Below, one piece after another: positions 26,786-36,123 of a stretch of DNA of 63,552 nt. The stretch covers positions 2,442 to 65,993 of the forward strand of contig DHYU01000011.1 of NCBI GenBank assembly GCA_002415485.1, given 5' to 3'. The notes below the pieces were generated by a model. The model did no database searches and was not told where the DNA came from. It saw only the letters and a list, made by a program, of their open reading frames with translations. The translations under genes were made by a program, and so were the position numbers. Source of the DNA: Proteobacteria bacterium UBA5122 (lineage in GTDB: Bacteria > Pseudomonadota > Gammaproteobacteria > Tenderiales > Tenderiaceae). The stretch's first letter is position 1. The number at the start of each line of letters is the position of its first letter.

Positions 26786-27703
26786 ATGAGTACGATAGAA
26801 AAAGCGATCGGTAAATTGGGCAAAAATGGTGGTGATGCGCTAGAAGCCCCGGTGATTGACGACTCACCAGTTCAGCAAGCGTCAATCGAAAACTATCAAA
26901 CAGTCAGCAATGAGCCAAAAGAGCCTACGAATGCTTCGATGACAGAGGGAGTAGAGTCGAGCAATCGAGTGATGCTCGATTTGGCGCGTTTGGAACGTAT
27001 GGGATTCCTAACGCCTGAATCTGCGCGTGGACAGTTGACTGAAGAAATACGTCACTTAAAACGGCCTCTGTTGTTGAATGCGTTTCGTCGCGGTTTAGGG
27101 CCGGTTGATAACGCTAATTTGATCATGATTACTAGTTCCCGTCCTGGTGAGGGCAAGACCTTTACCTCGGTCAACCTTGCAATGAGCATCGCAAAAGAGC
27201 GCGGCAAGACCGTGCTACTGGTTGATGCGGATGTCGCCAAACCCAGTGTGTCGAAGACCCTGGGTATCGATCCCAAAAAGAAGGGATTGGTGGATTATCT
27301 GGTTGATGATTCAATCTCATTACCAGATATTCTCCTTAAGACCAATGTCCCGAATCTGCGTATTCTGCCGGCTGGGCGCCGCCATATTCATTCGACTGAG
27401 CTTTTGGCCAGCGATGCGATGCGTCAGCTGGTGGAAGAGTTGGCGCGTCGGTATCCGGATCGAATCGTGATCTTTGATTCGCCGCCATTATTGGCGACGA
27501 CAGAGGCTGCAGTGGTGGCGGGGCTGGTTGGTCAGATATTGTTAGTAGTCGAGGCTGAGAGAACCACCAAGCAAGAGGTGAACGAGGCCTTGAGATTGTT
27601 GGATGATACTAAGATGATCGGCCTGATGTTGAATAAAACACGTGCCATTTTCAGTGCCGATTCGTACGGTTATTATGGCTATTACGGTTCGTCGAGTGAA
27701 TAG
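26786..27703 (+). CDS. XrtA-associated tyrosine autokinase (BY-kinase)
   Basis: 305 residues, cytoplasmic BY-kinase domain without membrane segments. Walker A in SSRPGEGKTFTSVNLAMSIA, Walker A' LLVDADVAKPS, Walker B IVIFDSPPLL. The C-terminal tail carries a tyrosine cluster (DSYGYYGYYGSSSE), the usual autophosphorylation tail. The N-terminal about 90 residues are a variable linker. It should control assembly through cyclic phosphorylation together with the chain-length protein upstream. The next gene overlaps its 3' end. Confidence 0.93.
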   Translation: MSTIEKAIGKLGKNGGDALEAPVIDDSPVQQASIENYQTVSNEPKEPTNASMTEGVESSNRVMLDLARLERMGFLTPESARGQLTEEIRHLKRPLLLNAFRRGLGPVDNANLIMITSSRPGEGKTFTSVNLAMSIAKERGKTVLLVDADVAKPSVSKTLGIDPKKKGLVDYLVDDSISLPDILLKTNVPNLRILPAGRRHIHSTELLASDAMRQLVEELARRYPDRIVIFDSPPLLATTEAAVVAGLVGQILLVVEAERTTKQEVNEALRLLDDTKMIGLMLNKTRAIFSADSYGYYGYYGSSSE

Positions 27704-29255
27704 CAGCAGTCTGATTAATTCGCGAGCCAGAGTCCTGCCCCTTTCCTTAATTGTACGATCTCTCATTGGCGGTGGGCTGCTGTGTATTGCGCAGTCACCT
27801 TTGTACGCTGCTAATTGGGATGGTGGTGCCAATCTGAGTGTATCTGGTATCTATTCCGATAATATCTCGCTGTCGTTGGATAATAAACAAGATGAATTTA
27901 TTACTCAAATAACGCCTGGTCTGTCATTGAGAGGCGAGGGCGGACGTGTGCGCGTCAGTGCCGACTATGCTCTACAAACTAGTTACTACAAAGAAGATGA
28001 TTCCAAGAATGGAGCTAATCATCGGTTGGCTTTGCGTGAACAGGCCGAGCTGGTTGAGGATACGTTCTTTTTTAATTCCAGTGCGTCTGTTTCGCAGGAG
28101 ATCGAGCAGCCGGGTGGTTTGATATTGCTGGATACAGCGAATCTAACGAATGGCGAAAATGATGTACGAGCATTCCAGGTCCACCCTTATTTTGAGCGCG
28201 AGCTGGGATCGTTAGCGAGAGCGCATCTGGGTTATCAACACGGTTGGACTCAATATGAAAGCCAATCGGCTTCGGATGCCCAAGTGAGTACTTTGCGAGG
28301 CGAGCTTGGTAATGGGCATAGCAATGCGCTATTTCATTGGTCAGCGACTCATACCATCAACAAAGTACTGCGAGAAAATGCTATAGACTCTGAGCGCCAA
28401 GCGACGACAGGGGTATTAAGTTACCGGGTATTCAGCACGGTTACCGCTATCGCACGTGGTGGGCGTGAAGAAAACGTCATTGCGACGCGGAATGCAAATC
28501 GAGATGGTAGTTATTGGAGTGCTGGGTTACGCTGGGTACCAGGGCCTAAATTTTCACTGGAAATGACCAAAGGTGAAAATGAGGAGCGTGCAGTGATGAG
28601 CTGGGCACCACAGACGCGAACGTCGCTCAATTTAAGTTATGCCAACCGCGATGTCGGACTTAACGATTCTGCCACTTGGTCAGGACAACTGTCTCACAAT
28701 ACGCGTCGGTCGACCTGGAGTTTGAATTATTCCGAAACAGTAACCAACCTACAGACCTTGGTGCTGGGCGAGCAGCGCGATGTGTTTTTCACAACGCCTG
28801 ATGGAGGTTTGGTGTTCGATGCAGTGACCGGGCAGCCAGTAATTCTTACCATTAACGTGTTTGAAATCACGGACGAAGAATTTCTGCGTGCCAACGGCCA
28901 GGGTACGGTTAGCTATCGTACTGGCAAGAGCACGCTGGTGGGTTCTCTGCATAGTGAAGTGCGGACTTATGAAATATCCGGGCGTGAGGATATTGCCCGA
29001 GGTGGAACAGCCTCGTGGAATTGGAAATTTGCATCGCGCACCTCGACCAATCTCAGTGTTACGGGGCAACGTAGTGAGCTAGGCAATGCACCAGAGCCGA
29101 TACAGAGTATTCGGGTGATGGCATCAGTTAATCGTTCAATGAATCACAATATGAATACCCGACTCGGCGTTAGTCGTACTGAATCCGACGTGGCGGGCGA
29201 TGATCGACAGGCGATTGAAAACAGGATCACGGCAACATTCAATGTGACATTTTAG
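27696..29255 (+). CDS. XrtA/PEP-CTERM-associated outer-membrane beta-barrel protein
   Basis: About 519 residues. Start uncertain: GTG 27696 overlaps the stop of the kinase gene and suggests coupling; ATG 27675 is an alternative in the same frame. Neither has a clear Shine-Dalgarno. A signal peptide ends near SPLYAANWDGG. The rest is a repeating amphipathic beta pattern with many Arg/Thr/Ser and ends in a strand with terminal Phe (ITATFNVTF), as for outer-membrane barrels. It corresponds to the uncharacterised PEP-CTERM-associated family found at this position in XrtA loci. It may form the outer-membrane pore or docking site for the glycan. That role is inference. Confidence 0.85.
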   Translation: MNSSSLINSRARVLPLSLIVRSLIGGGLLCIAQSPLYAANWDGGANLSVSGIYSDNISLSLDNKQDEFITQITPGLSLRGEGGRVRVSADYALQTSYYKEDDSKNGANHRLALREQAELVEDTFFFNSSASVSQEIEQPGGLILLDTANLTNGENDVRAFQVHPYFERELGSLARAHLGYQHGWTQYESQSASDAQVSTLRGELGNGHSNALFHWSATHTINKVLRENAIDSERQATTGVLSYRVFSTVTAIARGGREENVIATRNANRDGSYWSAGLRWVPGPKFSLEMTKGENEERAVMSWAPQTRTSLNLSYANRDVGLNDSATWSGQLSHNTRRSTWSLNYSETVTNLQTLVLGEQRDVFFTTPDGGLVFDAVTGQPVILTINVFEITDEEFLRANGQGTVSYRTGKSTLVGSLHSEVRTYEISGREDIARGGTASWNWKFASRTSTNLSVTGQRSELGNAPEPIQSIRVMASVNRSMNHNMNTRLGVSRTESDVAGDDRQAIENRITATFNVTF

Positions 29256-29277
29256 AAGGGAAACGCTGAGTGTCTTT

Positions 29278-30270
29278 ATGTACGAATCGTACTACCAATT
29301 AACGGCCAAACCATTTCAGCTGAGTCCTGATCCGCGTTTCTTTTACGGTAGTAGCGGGCATAAGCGGGCAATGTCGTACTTGCGTTATGGGCTGACGCAA
29401 GGTGAAGGTTTTATCATTATTACGGGTGGAGTGGGCGCAGGAAAAACCACGATTGTCCGAGCCTTGTTTAAAGAACTAAGCCGGGAAAATATAGTCGCTG
29501 CGCAACTGGTGACCACTCAACTCGAAGCGGAGGATACGCTGCGTATGGTCGCTGCTTCGTTTGGTCTGGCGCACGAAGGTGCGACCAAGGCAGCAGTTTT
29601 GCGTAACCTTGAGACATTTTTCCTGGCGCGCGCGCGCGAGGGCAAGCGGGTCTTGTTGGTGGTGGATGAGGCGCAGAATTTGCCTGTGCAGTCATTGGAA
29701 GAATTGCGCATGCTGTCCAACTTCAATGCCGGTGGCCGGGCCTTATTGCAGAGCTTTCTACTGGGGCAGGAAGAGTTTCGGGCAACATTGAAAGTGCCTG
29801 AGCTGGAGCAACTGCGGCAACGCATCATCGCCTCTTATCATCTGGAACCTTTGAACGAAGACGAGACGCGCGCCTACATTCTGCATCGTCTGCAAATGGT
29901 GAAGTGGCAGAACAAGCCTGACTTTAGCGACGAGGCCTTTCAGGAGATTTATCGGATTACCCGTGGTACTCCTCGCCGTATTAATACCTTCTGTGATCGT
30001 TTGATGTTGTTCGGGGCGCTGGAGGAGCTGGCGCATTTTGGTTATGAGCAAGTGCGAGAGGTCGCGGACGAGCTGAGTCAGGAGCTGTCTGTGGCAGAAG
30101 ACTATGTCGGCGCTGCGGCACCTGTCGCAGGTGGTCCGGTCGCGTGTGATATCAGTGGCGCCACACCTGTCAAACAACGTGCTGACGGTCTCGAATCAAG
30201 GGTGTCTATTCTCGAGGAGCGTATCGATATCCTGGAGCGTGCGCTGCGCACCAAATTAGTCGACAGATAA
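29278..30270 (+). CDS. XrtA/PEP-CTERM-associated AAA ATPase (ExeA/GspA-like)
   Basis: 330 residues. Opens with MYESYYQLTAKPFQLSPDPR, typical of ExeA-type ATPases. Walker A ITGGVGAGKTTIVRAL (about 47-62), Walker B VLLVVDEAQNLP, and a C-terminal lid with GTPRRINTFCDRL. The tail (about 270-330) is less conserved and ends in a short predicted coiled coil (LESRVSILEERIDILERAL). The family is found in XrtA loci; the task is probably assembly or energy coupling at the inner membrane, not proven. It sits 22 bases after the barrel gene. Confidence 0.9.
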   Translation: MYESYYQLTAKPFQLSPDPRFFYGSSGHKRAMSYLRYGLTQGEGFIIITGGVGAGKTTIVRALFKELSRENIVAAQLVTTQLEAEDTLRMVAASFGLAHEGATKAAVLRNLETFFLARAREGKRVLLVVDEAQNLPVQSLEELRMLSNFNAGGRALLQSFLLGQEEFRATLKVPELEQLRQRIIASYHLEPLNEDETRAYILHRLQMVKWQNKPDFSDEAFQEIYRITRGTPRRINTFCDRLMLFGALEELAHFGYEQVREVADELSQELSVAEDYVGAAAPVAGGPVACDISGATPVKQRADGLESRVSILEERIDILERALRTKLVDR

Positions 30271-30306
30271 CTAGCCTTTTATGGCATAGAACGAAAAGAG
30301 ATCAAT

Positions 30307-31431
30307 ATGGCCAAAATAATGTGTGTGGTCGGGGCGCGCCCCAATTTCATGAAAATTGCGCCGATTCTGGATGCAATCAAGGCGCATGGTTCCAGTATCT
30401 CTGCCTATTTGGTGCATACCGGTCAGCACTATGATGCAGACATGAAGGCTCGTTTCTTCGGTCAACTCGGTATTCCAGAACCGGACAAGGATCTGGAGGT
30501 CGGTTCGGGTACTCACGCGGTACAAACGGCCGAGGTAATGAAGCGGTTTGAGCTTGTCGTCGATGCCGAAAAGCCGGATGCAGTGCTGGTAGTGGGTGAT
30601 GTGAACTCTACGATCGCATGTGCACTGGTGGCGGCCAAAAAAGAGATTCCCGTGATCCATGTCGAGGCGGGGCTGCGTAGTTATGACCGGGCGATGCCGG
30701 AAGAGATCAACCGCGTGCTGACAGACCAGATCTCGGATCTGTTGTTTACCACCGAGCGTTCCGCTCACGATAATCTTGCCAAAGAGGGGATTGCCGCCGA
30801 GCGGGTGATCTTTGTCGGCAATGTGATGATTGATACCCTGATGCGCCATCTCAAACAGGCGCAGCCCTTGGCGGATACCGTCGCTGTCCTGCCGCAACCA
30901 GAATTGTTTACCGATAGTGAATCGGGCTTTGCGTTGTTGACCATGCACCGTCCCTCCAATGTCGATGTGCCTGAGGTATTCCAGCGCTTGTTGCAAACGG
31001 TGCGCCGTGTCAGTGACCGTCTGCCGGTATTGTTTCCGGTGCATCCACGGACTGCATCCAAGATCAAAGAATTTGGTTTTGAGTCGATTATTGACACGCC
31101 GCGCATTCAGCGTCTGCCGCCCCTGGGTTATTTGGAGCTGCTGGGTGTGATGTCCAAGGCGCGTTTGGTGCTGACGGACTCGGGCGGTATTCAGGAAGAG
31201 ACAACAGCACTGGGTATTCCATGCATCACCATGCGTGAAAACACCGAGCGGCCGATCACCGTCACCGAAGGCACAAATACCGTGGTTGGCACGGACCCGG
31301 CCAAGATCGAGGCCGTGGTCGACGAGGTGTTTGCAACAGGTGGCAAGGCCGGGCGTGTGCCTGAATATTGGGATGGCCGTGCGGCAGAGCGCATCGTCGC
31401 CGAGCTGGAACAATTCTTCGCACGTAAATAA
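30307..31431 (+). CDS. wecB: UDP-N-acetylglucosamine 2-epimerase (non-hydrolysing), XrtA operon copy
   Basis: 374 residues. Begins MAKIMCVVGARPNFMKIAPI; contains VHTGQHYDADM, VVGDVNSTIACALVA, IPVIHVEAGLRSYDR and MPEEINR; later LTDSGGIQEETTALGIPCITMR. These are the signature motifs of non-hydrolysing UDP-GlcNAc 2-epimerases, which interconvert UDP-GlcNAc and UDP-ManNAc. ATG start at 30307. The next gene starts one base after the stop. It belongs to a different branch from the second copy at 60170-61288. Together with the dehydrogenase at the left edge it could feed UDP-ManNAcA to the EPS. Confidence 0.92.
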   Translation: MAKIMCVVGARPNFMKIAPILDAIKAHGSSISAYLVHTGQHYDADMKARFFGQLGIPEPDKDLEVGSGTHAVQTAEVMKRFELVVDAEKPDAVLVVGDVNSTIACALVAAKKEIPVIHVEAGLRSYDRAMPEEINRVLTDQISDLLFTTERSAHDNLAKEGIAAERVIFVGNVMIDTLMRHLKQAQPLADTVAVLPQPELFTDSESGFALLTMHRPSNVDVPEVFQRLLQTVRRVSDRLPVLFPVHPRTASKIKEFGFESIIDTPRIQRLPPLGYLELLGVMSKARLVLTDSGGIQEETTALGIPCITMRENTERPITVTEGTNTVVGTDPAKIEAVVDEVFATGGKAGRVPEYWDGRAAERIVAELEQFFARK

Positions 31432-31432
31432 T

Positions 31433-32299
31433 ATGACTTCGCCTAAGTTGACCAATGCCATGTCCGTCGATGTGGAAGACTATTTCCAGGTCTCTGCATT
31501 TGAGCCGATCATCAAACGTCAGGATTGGGATGCGCTGCCCTGTCGAGTCGAGCAGAACACCCACCGGGTGATGGATATCTTTGATCAACACCAGGTGAAG
31601 GCAACATTTTTTATTCTCGGTTGGGTCGCAGAGCGTTACCCCAGTCTGGTCAAACGCATTGTGGCCGATGGTCATGAGTTGGCCAGCCATGGTTACGACC
31701 ATACGCGCGTGACGGCACAAACGCCTGAACAGTTCCGTCAGGATGTCACGCGGACCAAGGCCATGCTCGAAGACATGGGCGGTGTGCGTGTGCGCGGTTA
31801 TCGCGCGGCCAGTTATTCGATCGGTGCCAAGAATCTGTGGGCCTTGCAGATCCTGGAAGAGACCGGTCATGAATACAGCTCCAGCATCTATCCTAGCCAT
31901 CATGATCTGTATGGCATGCCAGAGGCGCCGCGGTTTCAATTTCGCCCACATGGTGAAGACGGCTTGATCGAGGTCCCGGTGTCCACCTTTACCCTGGGGC
32001 AGCGGCGTCTGCCGTGTGGCGGCGGAGGTTATTTCCGTTTGTTTCCGTATCCGCTCTATCGCTGGGCGGTGAATAAAGTGAACGGTCAGGATCAGCAATC
32101 GACCATGTTTTATTTTCATCCATGGGAGATCGATCCGGATCAGCCGCGTCAGCAGAACATCAGTGCCAAGACACGTTTTCGGCATTACCTGAATCTCGAA
32201 CGCATGGAGGCGCGTCTGCACCGTCTGCTGACCGACTTCGAGTGGGATCGCATGGATCGTGTGTTTATCGACGCACCAACAAGAACATCAGCCGTATAA
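31433..32299 (+). CDS. XrtA system polysaccharide deacetylase
   Basis: 288 residues from ATG 31433. NodB-type carbohydrate esterase: SVDVEDYFQVSAFE holds the catalytic Asp pair, ATFFILGWVAERYPSL and HELASHGYDH provide the metal-binding His residues, and RGYRAASYSIG and a final MFYFHPWEID carry further active-site motifs. This sequence type is the PEP-CTERM-associated deacetylase family. It would remove N-acetyl groups from the EPS or its precursor. No signal peptide is visible, so cytoplasmic action on precursors or non-classical export is possible. Confidence 0.92.
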   Translation: MTSPKLTNAMSVDVEDYFQVSAFEPIIKRQDWDALPCRVEQNTHRVMDIFDQHQVKATFFILGWVAERYPSLVKRIVADGHELASHGYDHTRVTAQTPEQFRQDVTRTKAMLEDMGGVRVRGYRAASYSIGAKNLWALQILEETGHEYSSSIYPSHHDLYGMPEAPRFQFRPHGEDGLIEVPVSTFTLGQRRLPCGGGGYFRLFPYPLYRWAVNKVNGQDQQSTMFYFHPWEIDPDQPRQQNISAKTRFRHYLNLERMEARLHRLLTDFEWDRMDRVFIDAPTRTSAV

Positions 32300-32319
32300 G
32301 TATTTGGAGTGCCTGCTGC

Positions 32320-33345
32320 ATGGAAGTCAAAACCCTAACTGACCAGGATGTCGAACGCTGGGAGGCCTATGTCGCGCAAGCACCGGCCGCGACATTCTTT
32401 CATCGGGCGGGTTGGCGCACCGTGCTTGAACAGGCCTTTGGCCATCGCGCCTATTTTCTGTATGCCGAAGAGCAAGGAAAGATAGTCGGCATCCTGCCAC
32501 TGGCGGCTATCCGTAGTCGCATTTTTGGCGATTATCTCGGCTCTACTCCGTTCTGCGTCTATGGCGGTGTGGTCAGTGATCGTGATGACGTGCAACAGGC
32601 CCTCGAAGATAAGGCCGTGGAATTGGCGCGTGAGCTCAAGGTTGGTTCGCTCGAGATCCGTAACCAACAGCCGGTGCATCAGGATTGGCCGGCCAAGCGC
32701 GAGTTGTATGTAACCTTCAAAAAAGAGATCGATCCCGATCTGGAAAAAAACATGAGCAACATCCCACGCAAGCAGCGGGCGATGGTGCGCAAGGGGATAC
32801 AGGCAGGGCTGGAGAGTCATTGGGATCAGAATGTGGATCGTCTGCACGATGCCTATTCACAAAGTGTGCATGCCTTGGGCACACCGGTGTTCTCTAAAAA
32901 ATACTTTGAAGTGTTGCAGCAGGTGTTTGCCGATGACTGTCGGGTGCTGACCGTGACGCACGAAGGCAAGCTGGTGGCCAGCGTCATGAACTTCTATTTT
33001 CGTGATCAGGTGTTGCCGTATTACGGTGGCGGCACCCCCTTGGCGCGCGAGACCAAGGGTAATGACTTCATGTATTGGGAAGTGATGCGTGATGCCTGCG
33101 AGCGTGGTTACAAGGTGTTTGATTACGGCCGCAGCAAGGTCAATACCGGCGCCTATAGCTTCAAGAAAAACTGGGGTTTTGAGCCACAGCCACTGCATTA
33201 CGAATATGTATTGATCAATGATCAACAGGTGCCCGATGTCAGTCCGGCCAATCCCAAATACGCCATGTTCATCAAGATATGGCAAAAGTTACCCTTGGGG
33301 CTGACGCGCATCATCGGTCCGCATATCGTTAAAAACCTGGGCTAA
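32320..33345 (+). CDS. FemAB-like XrtA/PEP-CTERM-associated protein
   Basis: 341 residues from ATG 32320, preceded by TTGGAG at about 10 bases; a longer upstream reading overlaps the deacetylase and is rejected. GNAT-fold FemAB type with FFHRAGWRTVLEQAFGHRAY near the start, IPRKQRAMVRKGIQAGL in the middle and YWEVMRDACERGYKVFDYGR near the C-terminus. FemAB proteins transfer amino acids from aminoacyl-tRNA to peptidoglycan; the PEP-CTERM branch has no demonstrated substrate and may aminoacylate a sugar. Confidence 0.9.
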   Translation: MEVKTLTDQDVERWEAYVAQAPAATFFHRAGWRTVLEQAFGHRAYFLYAEEQGKIVGILPLAAIRSRIFGDYLGSTPFCVYGGVVSDRDDVQQALEDKAVELARELKVGSLEIRNQQPVHQDWPAKRELYVTFKKEIDPDLEKNMSNIPRKQRAMVRKGIQAGLESHWDQNVDRLHDAYSQSVHALGTPVFSKKYFEVLQQVFADDCRVLTVTHEGKLVASVMNFYFRDQVLPYYGGGTPLARETKGNDFMYWEVMRDACERGYKVFDYGRSKVNTGAYSFKKNWGFEPQPLHYEYVLINDQQVPDVSPANPKYAMFIKIWQKLPLGLTRIIGPHIVKNLG

Positions 33346-33363
33346 GCGGTAGCGCGAATTCTG

Positions 33364-34563
33364 ATGAAACCCAAGCTACTTTATCTCGTGCACCGCATCC
33401 CTTATCCGCCAAATAAAGGCGATAAGATCCGCTCGTTTAACATGCTTAAATTCCTGGCCGAACATTTTGATATTTATCTGGCCGCCTTTATTGATGCCGA
33501 TGAGGACTGGCAATACATCGACGAGCTGCAGGCCTACTGTGTCGATACCTGTTTCGCGCCATTACCAGCATTGCGGGCCAAGGTCCGCAGTCTGACCGGT
33601 CTGCTCAGCAATACACCGCTCACCCTGCCTTATTACGCCGATGCCGGGCTGCGTGCCTGGATCAATGTCCGCCGTGCCGAAGTAGACCGTGTGTTGGTGT
33701 TTTCATCGGCGATGGCGCAGTACGTCGCCAGCGAGCGTTGGCGCAAGAAATTGCGGGTGATCGATTTTGTTGATGTCGATTCGGACAAATGGTCGCAGTA
33801 CGCACAGTCCAAAACATGGCCGATGAACTGGGTCTACCGTCGTGAGGCGCGTACCCTGCTCAAGTTTGAAAGCGAGATCGCGCGTGAGTTTGATGCCAGC
33901 TTATTCGTCTCGGCCAAGGAGGCGGAGCTGTTTCGTCAACTGAGCCATTTGGGTGAAGACAAGGTCACGCATATGAACAATGGCGTCGATGTCGATCACT
34001 TTTCGCCTGCACATGCATTGCCGTCACCGTTTAACACCGAGCAGCAAAACATCGTCTTCACCGGGGCGATGGATTATTGGGCCAATGAAGATGCGGTGAT
34101 CTGGTTTGCTGAATCGGTATTGCCGATGGTGTTGGTGCAATGTCCGGCCGCACGCTTCTTTATCGTGGGTTCCCGACCTGGGCGCAAGGTGCAGGCACTG
34201 GTCAAGTTGCCACAGGTCGAGGTGACAGGTTCGGTTGAGGATGTGCGGCCGTATATCCAACATGCGGATGTGGTGGTGGCGCCGATGCGCATTGCCCGCG
34301 GCATACAGAACAAGGTGCTTGAAGGCATGGCGATGGCGCGGCCGGTGGTAGTGACATCACAGGGCTTTGATGGAATTGAGGCCGATATGGCGCATGAGTT
34401 AGTGGTGCGTGATGGTGCGGATGCGTTTGCAGCAGCCGTGATCGACGTGTTACAGGGGCGGGCAGTGGCCGAGATGGGCCAGCGGGCGCGTCAACGTGTG
34501 GTAGAGGATTACTCCTGGTCGAGCAGTTTGAGCAAGTTGTTGCCCTTGCTGCAGTCGGCATAA
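33364..34563 (+). CDS. XrtA-associated GT4-like sugar transferase (stp1 type)
   Basis: 399 residues. Starts MKPKLLYLVHRIPYPPNKGD, with the HRIPYPPNKGDKIR signature of the PEP-CTERM-associated stp1 family. The C-terminal half has GT-B donor-site motifs: NIVFTGAMDYWANEDAV, RFFIVGSRPGRKV, VTGSVEDVRPYIQHADVVVA and GIQNKVLEGMAMARPVVVTS. It adds a sugar to the lipid-linked repeat unit in the cytoplasm. Donor and linkage not readable. It is 18 bases after the FemAB gene. Confidence 0.9.
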   Translation: MKPKLLYLVHRIPYPPNKGDKIRSFNMLKFLAEHFDIYLAAFIDADEDWQYIDELQAYCVDTCFAPLPALRAKVRSLTGLLSNTPLTLPYYADAGLRAWINVRRAEVDRVLVFSSAMAQYVASERWRKKLRVIDFVDVDSDKWSQYAQSKTWPMNWVYRREARTLLKFESEIAREFDASLFVSAKEAELFRQLSHLGEDKVTHMNNGVDVDHFSPAHALPSPFNTEQQNIVFTGAMDYWANEDAVIWFAESVLPMVLVQCPAARFFIVGSRPGRKVQALVKLPQVEVTGSVEDVRPYIQHADVVVAPMRIARGIQNKVLEGMAMARPVVVTSQGFDGIEADMAHELVVRDGADAFAAAVIDVLQGRAVAEMGQRARQRVVEDYSWSSSLSKLLPLLQSA

Positions 34564-34578
34564 TTGGAAGCCAAGAGA

Positions 34579-36123
34579 ATGTTATCTCAAACTCAAACGG
34601 ATTCTGGGCATCACGTCAGTTGGTCGACAGCGCTGATGATGTTGGCGTTGTTGATCGCGGCGTGGGGCGGTCTGTTTTACGACACACTGGTATCGATGGT
34701 ATTGGTCTGGTGGCGCTCCGAGACCTTTGCCCACGGTTTTATCATTCTGCCGATCACGGTGTTCTTGTTGTGGCGCATTCGTCGCCGACTTGCGGATTAT
34801 TCGCCGACACCGACCCTGTTGCCTGTGCCGCTGATCTTTCTGGCCGGCTTTGGTTGGCTGCTCGCACACTTTGCCTCAGTAGATGTGGTGCAGCAACTGG
34901 CAGCGGTGGCCACGCTACAATTATTGATCTTGAGTGTGGTGGGCTGGCGCCTGGCCTTGCAGATGTTGTTCCCGCTGTTGTTTTTGTTTTTTGCGGTGCC
35001 GATAGGCGAGGGCCTGATCCCGCCGATGATGGACATTACGGCTGACTTTACCGTCGCCATGCTGCAAATGACCGGCATACCGGTATTCCGCGAAGGTCTG
35101 TTCTTTGAAATCCCCAGCGGCCGTTGGTCCGTCGTCGAAGGCTGTAGTGGTGTCCGTTATCTGATTGCCTCGATTACCTTGGGCTGTTTATACGCCTATT
35201 TGACCTATACCAGTTATTGGCGTCGCGCTTTGTTTATGCTGGCCTCGATTGTTGTGCCGATCATCGCCAATGGTATGAGGGCCTATCTGATTGTGATGAT
35301 CGCCGATATGAGTGATTACAAGCTGGCAATGGGGGTCGATCATTTTATCTACGGCTGGGTGTGGTTTGGCATCGTCATCATGCTGATGTTTTGGATTGGT
35401 TCGTTCTGGCGGCAGGATGAAACCGAGAATGTTTCATCTGCTACCCCTGCTGTTGTCACCTCTTCCCAAGCGCCCATGCTGCGTGCGCTGTTGCCGACCG
35501 CGCTGGTACTATTCATCGCGCCTGTGTGGGCGATGATCAGCGATAGTCAGCACAGTAATACTACGGTGAATCTTGCCGTGCCTCAGGTGAAGAATTGGCA
35601 GGCACAGACTCAGCCGATGACTGAATGGACGCCTCACTATCAAGGGGCCGGCGCAGAATTGATGCAGACCTACCGGGATGGTCAATCTCATGCAGCCTTG
35701 TACGTGGCCTATTATCGCGAACAACACCAGGATGCTGAGTTGATCAACTCGCAAAACGTATTGATTGAACAAAAACACCTGGTGTGGAGTCAGTTAGGTT
35801 TAGGTGGAGCTGCGTTTGAACTCAACGGGAAACCTGTTGAAGTGATGCGTGGCCGTTTGCGCGCAACCCATGGGCAAAAGCTGGCCGTGGTGTATTGGTA
35901 TTGGTTAGGTGATACCTACACTACCAATCCGTATTGGGCCAAGTGGCTGGAGGCGAAGGCCAAACTGTTAGGCCAACCGCGCGATGGCGCGGTGATTATG
36001 CTGGTGGCCGAGTATGACGAGCAGATGGATGAGGCGATGTCGGTATTGGCTCGATTTGCGGTGGACGTGGTGCCCGCAACGGAGCAAATGTTACGCGATG
36101 TCGCACAAAGCGGGCGCCAATAA
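34579..36123 (+). CDS. xrtA: Exosortase A (XrtA/EpsH) fused to EpsI domain
   Basis: 514 residues from ATG 34579 (a TTG at 34564 is also in frame). About eight membrane helices in the first 280 residues carry the exosortase active-site set: Cys189 in VVEGCSGVRYLIAS, Arg234 in IIANGMRAYLIV, His255 in GVDHFIYGWVWFG. The C-terminal 220 residues are an EpsI-type periplasmic domain (PQVKNWQAQTQPMTEWTPHY). Exosortase is a membrane cysteine transpeptidase-like enzyme that recognises the PEP-CTERM signal, so the protein at 12622-13530 is a direct predicted substrate. The last base of its stop is the first of the next start. Confidence 0.95.
   Translation: MLSQTQTDSGHHVSWSTALMMLALLIAAWGGLFYDTLVSMVLVWWRSETFAHGFIILPITVFLLWRIRRRLADYSPTPTLLPVPLIFLAGFGWLLAHFASVDVVQQLAAVATLQLLILSVVGWRLALQMLFPLLFLFFAVPIGEGLIPPMMDITADFTVAMLQMTGIPVFREGLFFEIPSGRWSVVEGCSGVRYLIASITLGCLYAYLTYTSYWRRALFMLASIVVPIIANGMRAYLIVMIADMSDYKLAMGVDHFIYGWVWFGIVIMLMFWIGSFWRQDETENVSSATPAVVTSSQAPMLRALLPTALVLFIAPVWAMISDSQHSNTTVNLAVPQVKNWQAQTQPMTEWTPHYQGAGAELMQTYRDGQSHAALYVAYYREQHQDAELINSQNVLIEQKHLVWSQLGLGGAAFELNGKPVEVMRGRLRATHGQKLAVVYWYWLGDTYTTNPYWAKWLEAKAKLLGQPRDGAVIMLVAEYDEQMDEAMSVLARFAVDVVPATEQMLRDVAQSGRQ

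Noticed and set aside
31235..31432. Longer reading of the deacetylase beginning inside wecB
   Set aside because: The upstream codons overlap wecB in another frame and show no similarity; ATG 31433 right after the wecB stop gives the full family N-terminus.
30271..31461. Long minus-strand reading frame (396 codons) over the wecB gene
   Set aside because: Exact antisense of a well-supported epimerase; the His/Gln/Arg-rich translation has no domain and reflects codon bias.
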